DNA of 64,000 bases from an uncultured Eubacterium sp. (GCA_910589595.1 CAJUTM010000001.1:62001-126000), one strand, 5' to 3'; shown: positions 53,615 through 62,445, numbered from the stretch's first letter. Made by a program: numbers and translations. The notes: generated by a model not told the origin, from the letters alone.

Positions 53615-53809
53615 TCAATTAAAAATAAGTTCTGCAAAAATAATTTCATTTGCCTGTTGTCTGATACAATTCATTAATTGTGTCCATTTTATAGGGTTAA
53701 TTGCCTTTAATTGTTCTGTTATTTCTTGTTTTTGTTTCATCTGCTCTACAATCCGAAAACCATCTGTTTTATCAATATGCTGAAAAATATCATAGTTATT
53801 TACAAGCAT
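53615..53809 (-). CDS. Unknown small ORF at the island edge
   Basis: 64 residues from ATG 53809 (GGGG before it), or 68 from TTG 53821. Polar and helical (DKTDGFRIVEQMKQKQEITEQ). Family not recognised. It begins close to the right boundary repeat and may be a fragment of a larger island gene. Confidence 0.35.
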   Translation of the reverse strand: MLVNNYDIFQHIDKTDGFRIVEQMKQKQEITEQLKAINPIKWTQLMNCIRQQANEIIFAELIFN

Positions 53810-53828
53810 TCTAAACCCCAATAAATCA

Positions 53829-54290
53829 TTAAAATGTCAATCTCATTGACGTAAAACGTATGCCATCTGCTTTCTTCTCCGGCCCTAACGGCTGAAACCC
53901 GATTTTTTCATAAAACCCAACCGCATAGGGGGAAGAATTTACTGTCACGGCGCGTATGTCCGGCTCCATTGTCTCCACGTGCGCCACCGCCATCCTCACA
54001 AGACGCTTTGCGATTCCCAGATGATGGAACTGCTCCCTCACAAAAAGCAGGCTGATATGCTGCCCCTCGCGCAAAGCAATCACGCCGACCAGATAAGTAT
54101 TCAAATAACATCCCCAAAACGTCATTTCGCCCTGACGGACTTTCTCAACCATATTGCCATACTCAATAAAATGACGAAAAGTCTTAATCCCCATCTCTTC
54201 ATAATCCGGCGCCTCAAATACCTGAAATACCTCCCACACAAGGTCAAGTGCATCCTGAAGCCTGCCGGAGGTTATTTTACATAGCTGCAT
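53829..54290 (-). CDS. GNAT-family N-acetyltransferase
   Basis: 153 residues from ATG 54290; the longer frame to 54392 runs through the repeat element. GNAT fold: the acetyl-CoA loop is seen as LFVREQFHHLGIAKRLVRMA near 95-114 and the C-terminal VNSSPYAVGFYEKIGFQPLG. Substrate unknown. The last codons (TSMRLTF) and stop lie in the right boundary repeat of the island. Before insertion the stop would have been TAG directly followed by the sortase Shine-Dalgarno, so GNAT and srtB were one operon. Confidence 0.85.
   Translation of the reverse strand: MQLCKITSGRLQDALDLVWEVFQVFEAPDYEEMGIKTFRHFIEYGNMVEKVRQGEMTFWGCYLNTYLVGVIALREGQHISLLFVREQFHHLGIAKRLVRMAVAHVETMEPDIRAVTVNSSPYAVGFYEKIGFQPLGPEKKADGIRFTSMRLTF
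53830..53854. repeat. Island boundary repeat (right), inside the GNAT 3' end
   Basis: 25 bases identical to 51790-51814. The copy encodes the last residues of the acetyltransferase, so integration at this site kept that gene intact. Confidence 0.85.
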
Positions 54291-54292
54291 AA

Positions 54293-54446
54293 TATCCTCC
54301 ATTCCGAAGCGCAGCGGAGGAAGTATGAGCAAAAAACAGCGTAGCTGTTTTTTGCTCTGTACATCAATACTATTTGTGACGCTTCGGCACAAATAGTGGT
54401 GTGAAAAATAAGTTATCGAGCTTATTTTTCACACTATCCTCATTCC
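54293..54446 (-). repeat. Hairpin-array repeat element, copy D
   Basis: Proximal repeat TATCCTCCATTCC at 54293-54305 and distal TATCCTCATTCC at 54435-54446, 142 bases apart. Stems: AAAAATAAGCT/AGTTATTTTT-like (one changed pair relative to the other copies), ACTATTTGTG/CACAAATAGT, GCAAAAAACAGC/GCTGTTTTTTGC. It supplies the GNAT Shine-Dalgarno, two bases from the ATG. The remaining sequence to the GH2 start at 54585 holds that gene's promoter. Confidence 0.85.
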
Positions 54447-54517
54447 CAACTAAATAATCCGTGTCGTATATTCTTCTGGTATAAACTACTATATACTTGT
54501 AAGTATATAAAAATTCG

Positions 54518-54573
54518 TTGCCAGTGTCAAAGTTTTTTGCTATTCTAATCGTAACAGGAAACGTTTTCGAAAC
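54518..54573 (+). promoter_or_regulatory. Promoter and LacI/CcpA-type operator of the GH2 gene
   Basis: TTGCCA (54518-54523) and TATTCT (54541-54546) with a 17-base spacer. Ten bases downstream, GAAACGTTTTCGAAAC (54558-54573) resembles a LacI-family or catabolite-repression operator and would block initial transcription. Confidence 0.5.
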
Positions 54574-54584
54574 GGAGGTTCAAA

Positions 54585-57500
54585 ATGAAACAGTTATTTA
54601 ATAATCAATGGTTCTTTCACAAAGAAGCGTTAGGTACTTCCATGCAGACTTTTTTCGACACCGATGACTGGCAGGCGGTAGATGTTCCGCATGACTGGAT
54701 GATTTATGACAGCGAAGACCTCTATGCGCAGGGAATCAGTTGTTACAAAAAAACTTTTACTGTCGATGACATCGGTACCGACCGTCTCTCCCTTCTTTTC
54801 GAGGGCGTATATATGAACAATACGATGTACCTCAACGGGGAGAAAATTTTTTACTGGCCTTACGGCTATTCCCAATTTGAAGTCGACCTTACCGCGCATA
54901 TAAAGTCGGGAGAGAATACTATTTACATAACAAATGTGTATGAGCTGCCAAACAGCCGCTGGTATTCGGGTTCCGGCATATACCGCAATGTCTGGCTGAT
55001 TCGCCGTCCTTGCGTACACCTGACGACCGATGGCGTTTATATTTCCACGCACCGACAGGGCGGCGAATGGACGCTTTCTATTGATACCGAAATCCAAAAC
55101 GATTCCGGTGCCGGTGACGCGGTGACATTGCGCCATACAATTTACGCGCCGTCAGGGGATGAAATCTGCTGCCGCACAGAAACCGTTGCGCTGAAAACCG
55201 GACTTCAGATTGACCGGCAGACAATAACAATCGAAAAACCTCTTCTCTGGGATATAAAAGAGCCAAATCAATACTGTGTAAAAACCGAACTTCTATCAGG
55301 GGATACGGTAATTGATACGGATAGCAGCCGCTTTGGATTCCGCACCATACGCTTTGACAGCCGCAAAGGCTTTTTTTTAAACGATACGCACGTGATTATT
55401 AACGGCTCCTGCGAACACCACACACTTGGCGCACTAGGCGCCGCCATAAACAGGGAAGCCGTGCGCCGGCAACTAACTACGATGAAAAAAATGGGGGTAA
55501 ACGCCATCCGCAGCGCCCACAATATGCCGGCCGTGGAATTACTGGAACTCTGCGACGAAATGGGGCTTCTCCTCTTCACGGAAAGTTTCGATATGTGGGA
55601 ACGCTGTAAAACCGACTACGACTATGGCAACTACTTTAATGAATGGTGGAAAAAAGATGTCACCAGCTGGGTTCGTCAGAACCGCAATCATCCGTCTGTC
55701 TTTATCTGGGGTATCGGCAATGAAATCCACGACGTCAACTACGAGCGCGGCTTGGAAATTACCTGTATGCTGCGGAACGCGGTAAGAGAACTGGATTATC
55801 ATGGCAATGCCGTAATTGCTATGGGCTCTAATATTATGGGCAGCGAAGGCGCACAAAAATGTACCGCCGAAGTAGATTTGGCCGGCTATAACTACTTAGA
55901 AAGCCTCTATGATGAACACCATGCCAAATATCCGGATTGGTGTATTTTCGGAAGCGAAACCGCTTCTACCTTACAGAGCAGGGGAATCTATCATTTTCCG
56001 CTCAGCAACCACCTGCTTACTTATGAAGACGGCCAGTGCTCCTCTCTCGGCAACTGTACGACAAACTGGGGCGCCAAAGATACCGATACCGTCATTTGTG
56101 CGCACCGCGACAGAGAATACTGTTTCGGCCAGTTTATATGGAGCGGTTGGGATTACCTCGGCGAGCCGACTCCTTATTTTACAAAAAATTCCTTTTTCGG
56201 TCAGGTAGACACCGCCGGTTTCCCTAAAGACAGCTATTTTCATTATATGGCGGAATGGACGGATTATCGGGAAAACCCGATGATTCATCTGCTCCCTTTC
56301 TGGGACTTTAACCCGCAGCAGCTAATTGACATACGCATCTTCTCCAACGCGCCGAAAGTAGAACTCTTTTTTAATGGTACGTCGCAGGGTGTAAAAGAAA
56401 TTGACCATGCTCACGGCGCGCACCTGTCCGCCGACTGGCAGCTCCCCTACCATGACGGAACATTGCGCGCGGTCGCCTACGATGAAAATAACACAATAAT
56501 TGCCACGGACGAGCAGCGCTCTTTTGGCAATGCCGAGTCTATCGTCTTAAAGCCGGACAAGGAAACTCTTCTCGCCAATGGCGAAGATTTGTTGTTTTTG
56601 GAAATCAATACCGTCGACAAAGATGATATCTTTGTCGCTAACAGCCGTAGCCGCATGCATGTGTCGGTGACAGGCGCAGGACGGCTGATTGGGCTGGATA
56701 ATGGCGACAGCACGGATTTTGAGCAGTTCAAGGGCACAAGCCGCAAACTATTCAGCGGCCGTCTGCTCGCCATTATCGCCGCCAAAACGGAAGCCGGCAC
56801 GGTACATATAGAAGTCACTTCTCCGTCTCTGAAAACAGCGGCGCTTGATATTGCGGCAGTAAATGCTCCCGTCCGCTCCGGTATCTCCTGCTTTATGGAA
56901 AATCAGGAAACTTATCCGGAAAAAGCCGATGAGATTCCCGTGCGCAAGATTGAGCTTATCAACCACGGAACTAATCATCTGAATGAAACGGAGCAGACGA
57001 CGCGTGTGACGGCAACCATTTTCCCCGCTAACGCTACCTGTCGCGATATCGCATTTCAGGCTGTCACATCGGACGGCGTGGAGAGCAATTGCGTGCGCAT
57101 TGAAGTTGAAGAAAATACGGCCATCCTCCACGCTCTTGGGGATGGTGCATTCCGTCTCTGCTGTTCCTGCAACAACGGAGGCGAGGTCTCGGAAGTCCTG
57201 TCGGAGCTGGAATTTGACGTGACCGGACTCGGCGAAGCCACTCTCGACCCTTATAAAATAGTCAACGGCATTCATAACAGCCACTGCACAAGCGAGGCAA
57301 AACTCAGTTTTCAGGGCGGCGTTTACATTACTTCCGAAGAACGCACCCGCTTCCTGTTTGAAAACGTCGATTTCGGGGAATACGGGGCAACGGATATGCA
57401 TATCCCCATCTTTTCTTTTGAAGATGAACTGCCGGTTGAAATCTGGCTCGGCGATTCGGAGAATGGGGGCACCTGCCTTGTCAAAGATTTCTATCGGGCC

Positions 57501-58001
57501 AAGAGCTGGTATAACCACTATCAGGAAAATGTATACGAGCTTCCGCAGCGAATCAAGGGCATACAGGCGATATCCATCGTCGTCTATCCGACGATAAAAT
57601 TATCCCTGCAGGGTTTTTACTGCACGAGACAGAAAAAAGCATACGGAAAACTTTTTGCCACGGAAAATAATTCGATTACCGGCGACTCTTTCACGGTTGG
57701 CGAACAGGCGGTCACTGACATTGGAAATAATGTGACTATCGAATTTGAGCACATGGATTTTGGCGAAAAGGGGCCGGATAAAATCGTTATCTGCGGCCAC
57801 TCCCCTATTCCCATGAATACGATTCATATCCGCTTTATCCGCGGGGACGGCACAGAAATCCGCCATATGGCAGAGTTCCCACAGAGCGATGACTATCAGG
57901 AACTCACGTTCCCGATTGGCGATTTTTGCGGAAATGGGAAAATAAATTTTATCTTTATGCCGGGGAGCCGCTTTGATTTTCAATGGTTTCAGTTTTCATA
58001 A
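54585..58001 (+). CDS. Glycoside hydrolase family 2 enzyme, beta-galactosidase type
   Basis: 1138 residues without a signal peptide, so cytoplasmic. N-terminal sugar-binding domain (1-145, with NSRWYSGSGIYRNVWL), Ig-like domain, catalytic barrel (about 262-560) with acid/base E380 in GIGNEIHD and probable nucleophile E458 in FGSETAST, then DUF4982-like and further beta domains to about 870, and two C-terminal CBM6-like modules (about 885-1020 and 1025-1138). Releases a non-reducing beta-linked sugar, likely galactose; glucuronidase or mannosidase activity is less likely but not excluded. GGAGG is eight bases before ATG. Confidence 0.85.
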   Translation: MKQLFNNQWFFHKEALGTSMQTFFDTDDWQAVDVPHDWMIYDSEDLYAQGISCYKKTFTVDDIGTDRLSLLFEGVYMNNTMYLNGEKIFYWPYGYSQFEVDLTAHIKSGENTIYITNVYELPNSRWYSGSGIYRNVWLIRRPCVHLTTDGVYISTHRQGGEWTLSIDTEIQNDSGAGDAVTLRHTIYAPSGDEICCRTETVALKTGLQIDRQTITIEKPLLWDIKEPNQYCVKTELLSGDTVIDTDSSRFGFRTIRFDSRKGFFLNDTHVIINGSCEHHTLGALGAAINREAVRRQLTTMKKMGVNAIRSAHNMPAVELLELCDEMGLLLFTESFDMWERCKTDYDYGNYFNEWWKKDVTSWVRQNRNHPSVFIWGIGNEIHDVNYERGLEITCMLRNAVRELDYHGNAVIAMGSNIMGSEGAQKCTAEVDLAGYNYLESLYDEHHAKYPDWCIFGSETASTLQSRGIYHFPLSNHLLTYEDGQCSSLGNCTTNWGAKDTDTVICAHRDREYCFGQFIWSGWDYLGEPTPYFTKNSFFGQVDTAGFPKDSYFHYMAEWTDYRENPMIHLLPFWDFNPQQLIDIRIFSNAPKVELFFNGTSQGVKEIDHAHGAHLSADWQLPYHDGTLRAVAYDENNTIIATDEQRSFGNAESIVLKPDKETLLANGEDLLFLEINTVDKDDIFVANSRSRMHVSVTGAGRLIGLDNGDSTDFEQFKGTSRKLFSGRLLAIIAAKTEAGTVHIEVTSPSLKTAALDIAAVNAPVRSGISCFMENQETYPEKADEIPVRKIELINHGTNHLNETEQTTRVTATIFPANATCRDIAFQAVTSDGVESNCVRIEVEENTAILHALGDGAFRLCCSCNNGGEVSEVLSELEFDVTGLGEATLDPYKIVNGIHNSHCTSEAKLSFQGGVYITSEERTRFLFENVDFGEYGATDMHIPIFSFEDELPVEIWLGDSENGGTCLVKDFYRAKSWYNHYQENVYELPQRIKGIQAISIVVYPTIKLSLQGFYCTRQKKAYGKLFATENNSITGDSFTVGEQAVTDIGNNVTIEFEHMDFGEKGPDKIVICGHSPIPMNTIHIRFIRGDGTEIRHMAEFPQSDDYQELTFPIGDFCGNGKINFIFMPGSRFDFQWFQFS

Positions 58002-58091
58002 TCGGGTTTCTTATGAAAACACTTGTATAAACCATAAAAAGTAGTATAATTAAATATGTAACATGGCCATTAAAACTGAAGGAGGTCCATC

Positions 58092-59054
58092 ATGAGAACG
58101 ATGACAAGAAACAAAGCAAAGGGGTTTGCTGTCCTTTTATCTGCTGCAATGATATTAGGTACAACGGTAATGCCGGCGGTTGACGCCAAGGCGAAGAAGC
58201 CGAAACTGAGTAAGACAAAGATTTCCATTGAGCAGGGGAAAAAGGCAAAAGTTACTGTAAAAAATGCGAAGAAGGTTACATGGAAACTGACTAAGGCAGG
58301 CAAAAAGATTATTTCCCTGTCGAAAAAGTCGAAAAAAGGGGTGACAATTAAGGCAAAGAAAGCCGGCAAAGCAAAAATCAGCGTAATAATGAAAGCGAAA
58401 AAGAAAACATACAAAAAGAAGCTGACTGTTACCGTTACAAAGAAACAGACTACGGATACAAAAACGACAAATACAAATACAAACACCAATGCAAATACAG
58501 ACAAGGCAACACCGACACCGTCCGCTACTCCGACGGCTACGCCGACACCGCCATCAACAGACACACCAAGTAGTGCAGCGCCGGCAGCATATAAAGTCGA
58601 TTTTGAAAAGGACGCAAAATTCGAAGACAGCTATTGCGCTGAACAGAGCGTGTCAGCAGCAGGCGCTTCGGTTACATTCGGACAATTCCACGGTATTTTC
58701 TATACATTGCCTAATACCGAGCAAATGCAGAAAAGCAATTATAAGTATGCTTATATCACCTACACTTCTGAGGGAAGCGAACTGAAAGTATCGTTCCTGA
58801 ACAAGGACGCAGGCGAAAATGGTCTGGCTGACCCATTGGAGACATACGGAAGACAGGAAAATGATTTGAGAGTGGAAGTCGGCACACTTACCGAGACGGC
58901 GGAAGAACAGACATTGACACTGACATCCGACGACGGCATTGCAACAAACGGCGTGCAGATTTTCAACTGGGGTGAATCCGCAGAGCTCGTAATCAAAAAC
59001 ATAGTCTTCAGTGAAAAGGAACTGACACCTGATGAACTTGCTGCCGTAAAATAA
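58092..59054 (+). CDS. Secreted protein with lysine-rich Ig-like module
   Basis: 320 residues: signal peptide (1-33), a very basic Ig-like module (about 34-118, over a third lysine), a Thr/Asn/Pro linker with ATPTPSATPTATPTPP (about 130-165), then a C-terminal beta domain of about 150 residues (from YKVDFEKDAKFEDSYC to VIKNIVFSEK) that is probably a jelly-roll. Same first two modules as the SGNH esterase at 23368-25554, without an enzyme. No sorting signal. The basic module may bind anionic wall polymers; this is inference. AAGGAGG precedes ATG. Confidence 0.75.
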   Translation: MRTMTRNKAKGFAVLLSAAMILGTTVMPAVDAKAKKPKLSKTKISIEQGKKAKVTVKNAKKVTWKLTKAGKKIISLSKKSKKGVTIKAKKAGKAKISVIMKAKKKTYKKKLTVTVTKKQTTDTKTTNTNTNTNANTDKATPTPSATPTATPTPPSTDTPSSAAPAAYKVDFEKDAKFEDSYCAEQSVSAAGASVTFGQFHGIFYTLPNTEQMQKSNYKYAYITYTSEGSELKVSFLNKDAGENGLADPLETYGRQENDLRVEVGTLTETAEEQTLTLTSDDGIATNGVQIFNWGESAELVIKNIVFSEKELTPDELAAVK

Positions 59055-59098
59055 AATTTCTTATATGATGTAATCCACACGGTGGAACGTAAAAAGAT

Positions 59099-59140
59099 AA
59101 TGCTAAGTCAGGGATTAACATCCACGGCTTAGCATTTTTT
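59099..59140 (+). terminator. Intrinsic terminator
   Basis: AATGCTAAG (59099-59107) pairs with CTTAGCATT (59128-59136), followed by TTTT; ends the secreted-protein transcript. Confidence 0.75.
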
Positions 59141-59250
59141 CGTCGGGAGTATTACACCGAATCCTATATGAAAAGAAACAGTAGACTTTTCCCATTAATC
59201 ATAGTACAATATTATAGACTGTATTATATTGCAAAAGGCTGGTGCTTAAC

Positions 59251-61317
59251 ATGTATGAAAATCAGACTTCATCTCAAAATAATGAGTTTACTATAATGGA
59301 AGATTCTGGATACATCAAAGAACAACATCAGGAAATTCTTCTCGGAAAAGAAGAAGGACTGGATGTTTCATTGTATTCCAATCCGGAACTCAACTGGCTG
59401 CAGATGGAACAGATACGCATGGGTATTAAAGATAAAGTAGATGTTTCCAAATATGCCGACCCTTCTTTCAGCTATGAGACGATGAAACAAATCCGACTTT
59501 CCTTTTATTCTTCTATCGACCTTATTCCCTATGTGCACAGAGGATTTGTCGATGATGAGTTGGAGCAGATTCGCCTCGCTTTAGAAGACGAACTTCCTAT
59601 TGATACATGGCTGACGGACGATATGTATGTGCAGCAAATTTATGAAATACGAATCGGACTGTATGAAGGATTGGATGTTTCCATCTACGCCACTTCACAT
59701 TATAATTGGATGCAGATGAAAGAAATTCGTTTAGGTTTGGAGAAGAAGCTAAAAGTCTCCTTTTACACAAACTTCCTGTTCAGCCACTGGCAGATGAAAG
59801 AAATCCGTTTAGGACTGGAAGCCGGTCTGGATGTGTCATCTTATGCAAAACTGATTTATTCAGGCACGGATATGAAACAGAAACGGGAAAAGCTTTTAGC
59901 AGAAAAAACAACAAAACATGCCACTTCCAATAAACCGGGGATTGACTTGGATGCATATGTGAAAAAAGATTTCAGTATTCTTGTAGAGAATGACGGCAAT
60001 AAGGCGTTTGCCTACATTCCTTGGTTTCCCGGCAACAGGGTTACCGAAGCGGATATTTATGACGCCCTCGAAAAGAGAGGAATTGTCATCGGAATCAAAG
60101 ACGATGTCATTACCGATATGATAAAGAAAAGAAGAATGAACGAAAAGATACTGATAGCCGAAGGAACTCCTGCCGAGGCCGGAAAAAACGGATGGTATGA
60201 ATTTTTTGTGCGTCTTGATTTACCTCGTATCCCGGCGCCGCTTCCGGACGGTGGCGTCGATTATGTCAATATCGAAGCTTTTGAAATGGTCGATGAGGGG
60301 CAGAAAATCGCCGTATATCATCCGGCAGAAAAAGGCGTTGACGGACAAAACGTGTTTGGCGAAGTACTTCACGCCAGCAAGGGACTGGAAAAGAAGCCGC
60401 TCAAGGGCGAGGGATTCACAATCGCTCCCGACGGAGTTACTTATCTGGCCAGAATAAGTGGAAAGTTCGAGTATATAAACGGACGGATTATTATTTCCAA
60501 TATGATTATCGTCAATGAGGATGTAACTGCCGTTACCGGAAAGCTGGAAGTGGACGGTTCCGTGTATGTGATTGGCAGCGTATATTCCGGAGGAAGCATC
60601 GAAGCAACCGGAGATATTATTGTTGAGCACAACGTCGAAACGGCAAAACTCGTTGCCGGCGGCAACGTCATGATAAAAAAAGGAAGCTGCTCAAAACACG
60701 ACTGTTTTATCGACGCCAAAGGAGAAGTTTCCGGCAGCTTTTTTGAATCAGCCAATATCAATGCGGGCGGCAATGTCAAAGCAAACTACGTTATGAACAG
60801 CGATATCAATACGATGGGAAAAGTTATCGTATCCGGCAGCAAGGGCGTGCTTCTTGGCGGAAAGATATGTGCAGTAAGAGGTGTGGACACTTATAATCTC
60901 GGCAACAGTTCCCATATAAGAACATTTCTTGAAGTAGGACGAAACAAACTATATGATAAACAACAGGCTGTTTTTGCAGAAAAGAGAGAACGCATTTTAG
61001 AAGAACTGTCTATGCTCGAAGACAAATGGAATAAAATTTTGCAATCACTTCCGCCAGACAGAGATCAGGCGGTGACCCTCATAAAGAAACTGAATGCCAC
61101 GATTGTGGCAAAAGACCACGAACTTGCTGAACTGGATGCCAACATATCAAAACTTACCAATATTACCAATCAGGATATGAAAGCTATTTTTGTCAGAGGA
61201 AATGCCTATGAGGGAACTATGATTGAGATTAACAAAATAAAATATATGCTGCAAACGCATGTAAACAGAGTGATTTTTAAACAAAAAAATAAAATTGTGG
61301 TAGCCGTTAAACTATAA
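59251..61317 (+). CDS. DUF342/FapA-like protein with seven 26-residue N-terminal repeats
   Basis: 688 residues from ATG 59251 (a GTG at 59242 is possible). Residues about 26-210 are seven consecutive 26-residue units with consensus (K/E)(Q/E)IRxGL-x2-GLDVS-x-YA, each ending near a Met (for example MKEIRLGLEKKLKVSFYT). Residues about 225-640 are a FapA/DUF342 domain: paired beta repeats such as GSVYVIGSVYSGGSIEATGD and NVKANYVMNSDINTMGKVI, then a coiled coil (EKRERILEELSMLEDKW). FapA proteins are a polymer-like beta-helical family of poorly known role. Followed after 27 bases by the HD-GYP gene, with which it probably works. Confidence 0.8.
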   Translation: MYENQTSSQNNEFTIMEDSGYIKEQHQEILLGKEEGLDVSLYSNPELNWLQMEQIRMGIKDKVDVSKYADPSFSYETMKQIRLSFYSSIDLIPYVHRGFVDDELEQIRLALEDELPIDTWLTDDMYVQQIYEIRIGLYEGLDVSIYATSHYNWMQMKEIRLGLEKKLKVSFYTNFLFSHWQMKEIRLGLEAGLDVSSYAKLIYSGTDMKQKREKLLAEKTTKHATSNKPGIDLDAYVKKDFSILVENDGNKAFAYIPWFPGNRVTEADIYDALEKRGIVIGIKDDVITDMIKKRRMNEKILIAEGTPAEAGKNGWYEFFVRLDLPRIPAPLPDGGVDYVNIEAFEMVDEGQKIAVYHPAEKGVDGQNVFGEVLHASKGLEKKPLKGEGFTIAPDGVTYLARISGKFEYINGRIIISNMIIVNEDVTAVTGKLEVDGSVYVIGSVYSGGSIEATGDIIVEHNVETAKLVAGGNVMIKKGSCSKHDCFIDAKGEVSGSFFESANINAGGNVKANYVMNSDINTMGKVIVSGSKGVLLGGKICAVRGVDTYNLGNSSHIRTFLEVGRNKLYDKQQAVFAEKRERILEELSMLEDKWNKILQSLPPDRDQAVTLIKKLNATIVAKDHELAELDANISKLTNITNQDMKAIFVRGNAYEGTMIEINKIKYMLQTHVNRVIFKQKNKIVVAVKL

Positions 61318-61344
61318 AATGAAAAAAGAAAGTATGGGTAGAAA

Positions 61345-62445
61345 ATGAAACGTGATACAATTTTAATTCTTGAACAAGACGACGCCAGTCGTAAAATGTT
61401 AGTTGATTTATTTAAAAATAAATATAAAATATTATCAGCTCCGGATGAAAAAGAGGGACTCGAATTATTGAGAAGCCATGCACAGTCCTTAGCTGTCGTT
61501 CTTTTTAATCTTCTGTTACCGGTCAAGGACGATTTCAAAATAATGCAAAGGCTAAGCGAGAAGAAAGTTCTCAGCCGAATCCCATTTATTATGATTACGA
61601 GCGAAAGAGCCGCTCAATACGAAAAACAGGGATATAAATATGGAGTTGTAAGCTATCTGAAAAAACCTTTTCATCCGGAAATTGCAACACATCTGATAGA
61701 TAATGTTGTAGAAGTATTTCAATATAAAAGGCAGTTGGAAGTTACGGTGAAAAACCAAACCGAAAAACTGAAAAAGCAAAATTCCATGTTAAAGCTTATG
61801 GCAGATAAGCAGAAACATATGAATGAAGTTCTGATTGAGTCACTAAGTAACATGGTGGAATTTAGAAATCTGGAATCGGAACAGCACATCAAAAGGGTTC
61901 GGGAATTTTCTCTCTGTCTCGGAAACAGTGTTATGAAACTATATCCGGAATACGAACTCACGGAAGAAAAGCTGGAAATTATCGGCTGGGCCTCTTCCCT
62001 GCACGATATCGGCAAAATTGTCATTCCCGATAATATTATATTAAAATCCGGTAAATTAAATGAGGACGAATATGAAGTTATCAAATCCCACACGACAAAA
62101 GGTGCGGAAATCATCGAAAAGGTCATTCATATAGATAGCAAAATATTCTGTGATTACGCCATTGATATCGCCCGCCATCACCATGAAAAATACGATGGAA
62201 ACGGTTATCCGGACGGCCTGAAAGGAGAGGAAATCAGTATTGCGGCGCAAATCGTTGCCCTCGTAGACGTATACGATGCGCTTACTTCCAAGCGTGTTTA
62301 TAAAGCCGCCTACAACACGGAAAAGGCTTACCAGATTATTATAAACGGCCAGAGCGGTTCTTTCTCCTCTAAATTATTGCAGGCTTTCACGGAAGTGCGA
62401 AAGGAATTTGAAATTATCGTCACGAAATACTGTGATAAAAATTAG
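61345..62445 (+). CDS. HD-GYP domain protein with a degenerate receiver domain
   Basis: 366 residues. Receiver-like domain (1-120): acidic pair in EQDD (10-13) and lysine in YLKKPF are kept, but the phosphoacceptor aspartate is asparagine N55 (LFNLLLPV). A coiled coil (120-165) leads to an HD-GYP domain: H220-D221 in LHDIGK and HHEKYDGNGYPDGL (279-292). HD-GYP proteins hydrolyse cyclic di-GMP or related dinucleotides. With N55 the protein cannot be phosphorylated in the usual way, so control may be by partner binding, perhaps by the FapA-like protein encoded just upstream. Confidence 0.87.
   Translation: MKRDTILILEQDDASRKMLVDLFKNKYKILSAPDEKEGLELLRSHAQSLAVVLFNLLLPVKDDFKIMQRLSEKKVLSRIPFIMITSERAAQYEKQGYKYGVVSYLKKPFHPEIATHLIDNVVEVFQYKRQLEVTVKNQTEKLKKQNSMLKLMADKQKHMNEVLIESLSNMVEFRNLESEQHIKRVREFSLCLGNSVMKLYPEYELTEEKLEIIGWASSLHDIGKIVIPDNIILKSGKLNEDEYEVIKSHTTKGAEIIEKVIHIDSKIFCDYAIDIARHHHEKYDGNGYPDGLKGEEISIAAQIVALVDVYDALTSKRVYKAAYNTEKAYQIIINGQSGSFSSKLLQAFTEVRKEFEIIVTKYCDKN

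Larger units (their letters stand above)
51790..53854. mobile_element. Degenerate 2.04-kb integrative island in a GNAT-sortase operon
   Basis: Between two identical 25-bp direct repeats lie a serine recombinase tail, two small ORFs and a YhcG-type nuclease gene, all on the minus strand and visibly more AT-rich than the flanks. This looks like an integrative element reduced by an internal deletion that removed most of the recombinase. Confidence 0.75.

Noticed and set aside
58070..58564. 164-residue valine/phenylalanine-rich ORF on the minus strand
   Set aside because: It is the complement of the lysine-rich secreted protein gene, which has a proper SD, signal peptide and terminator.
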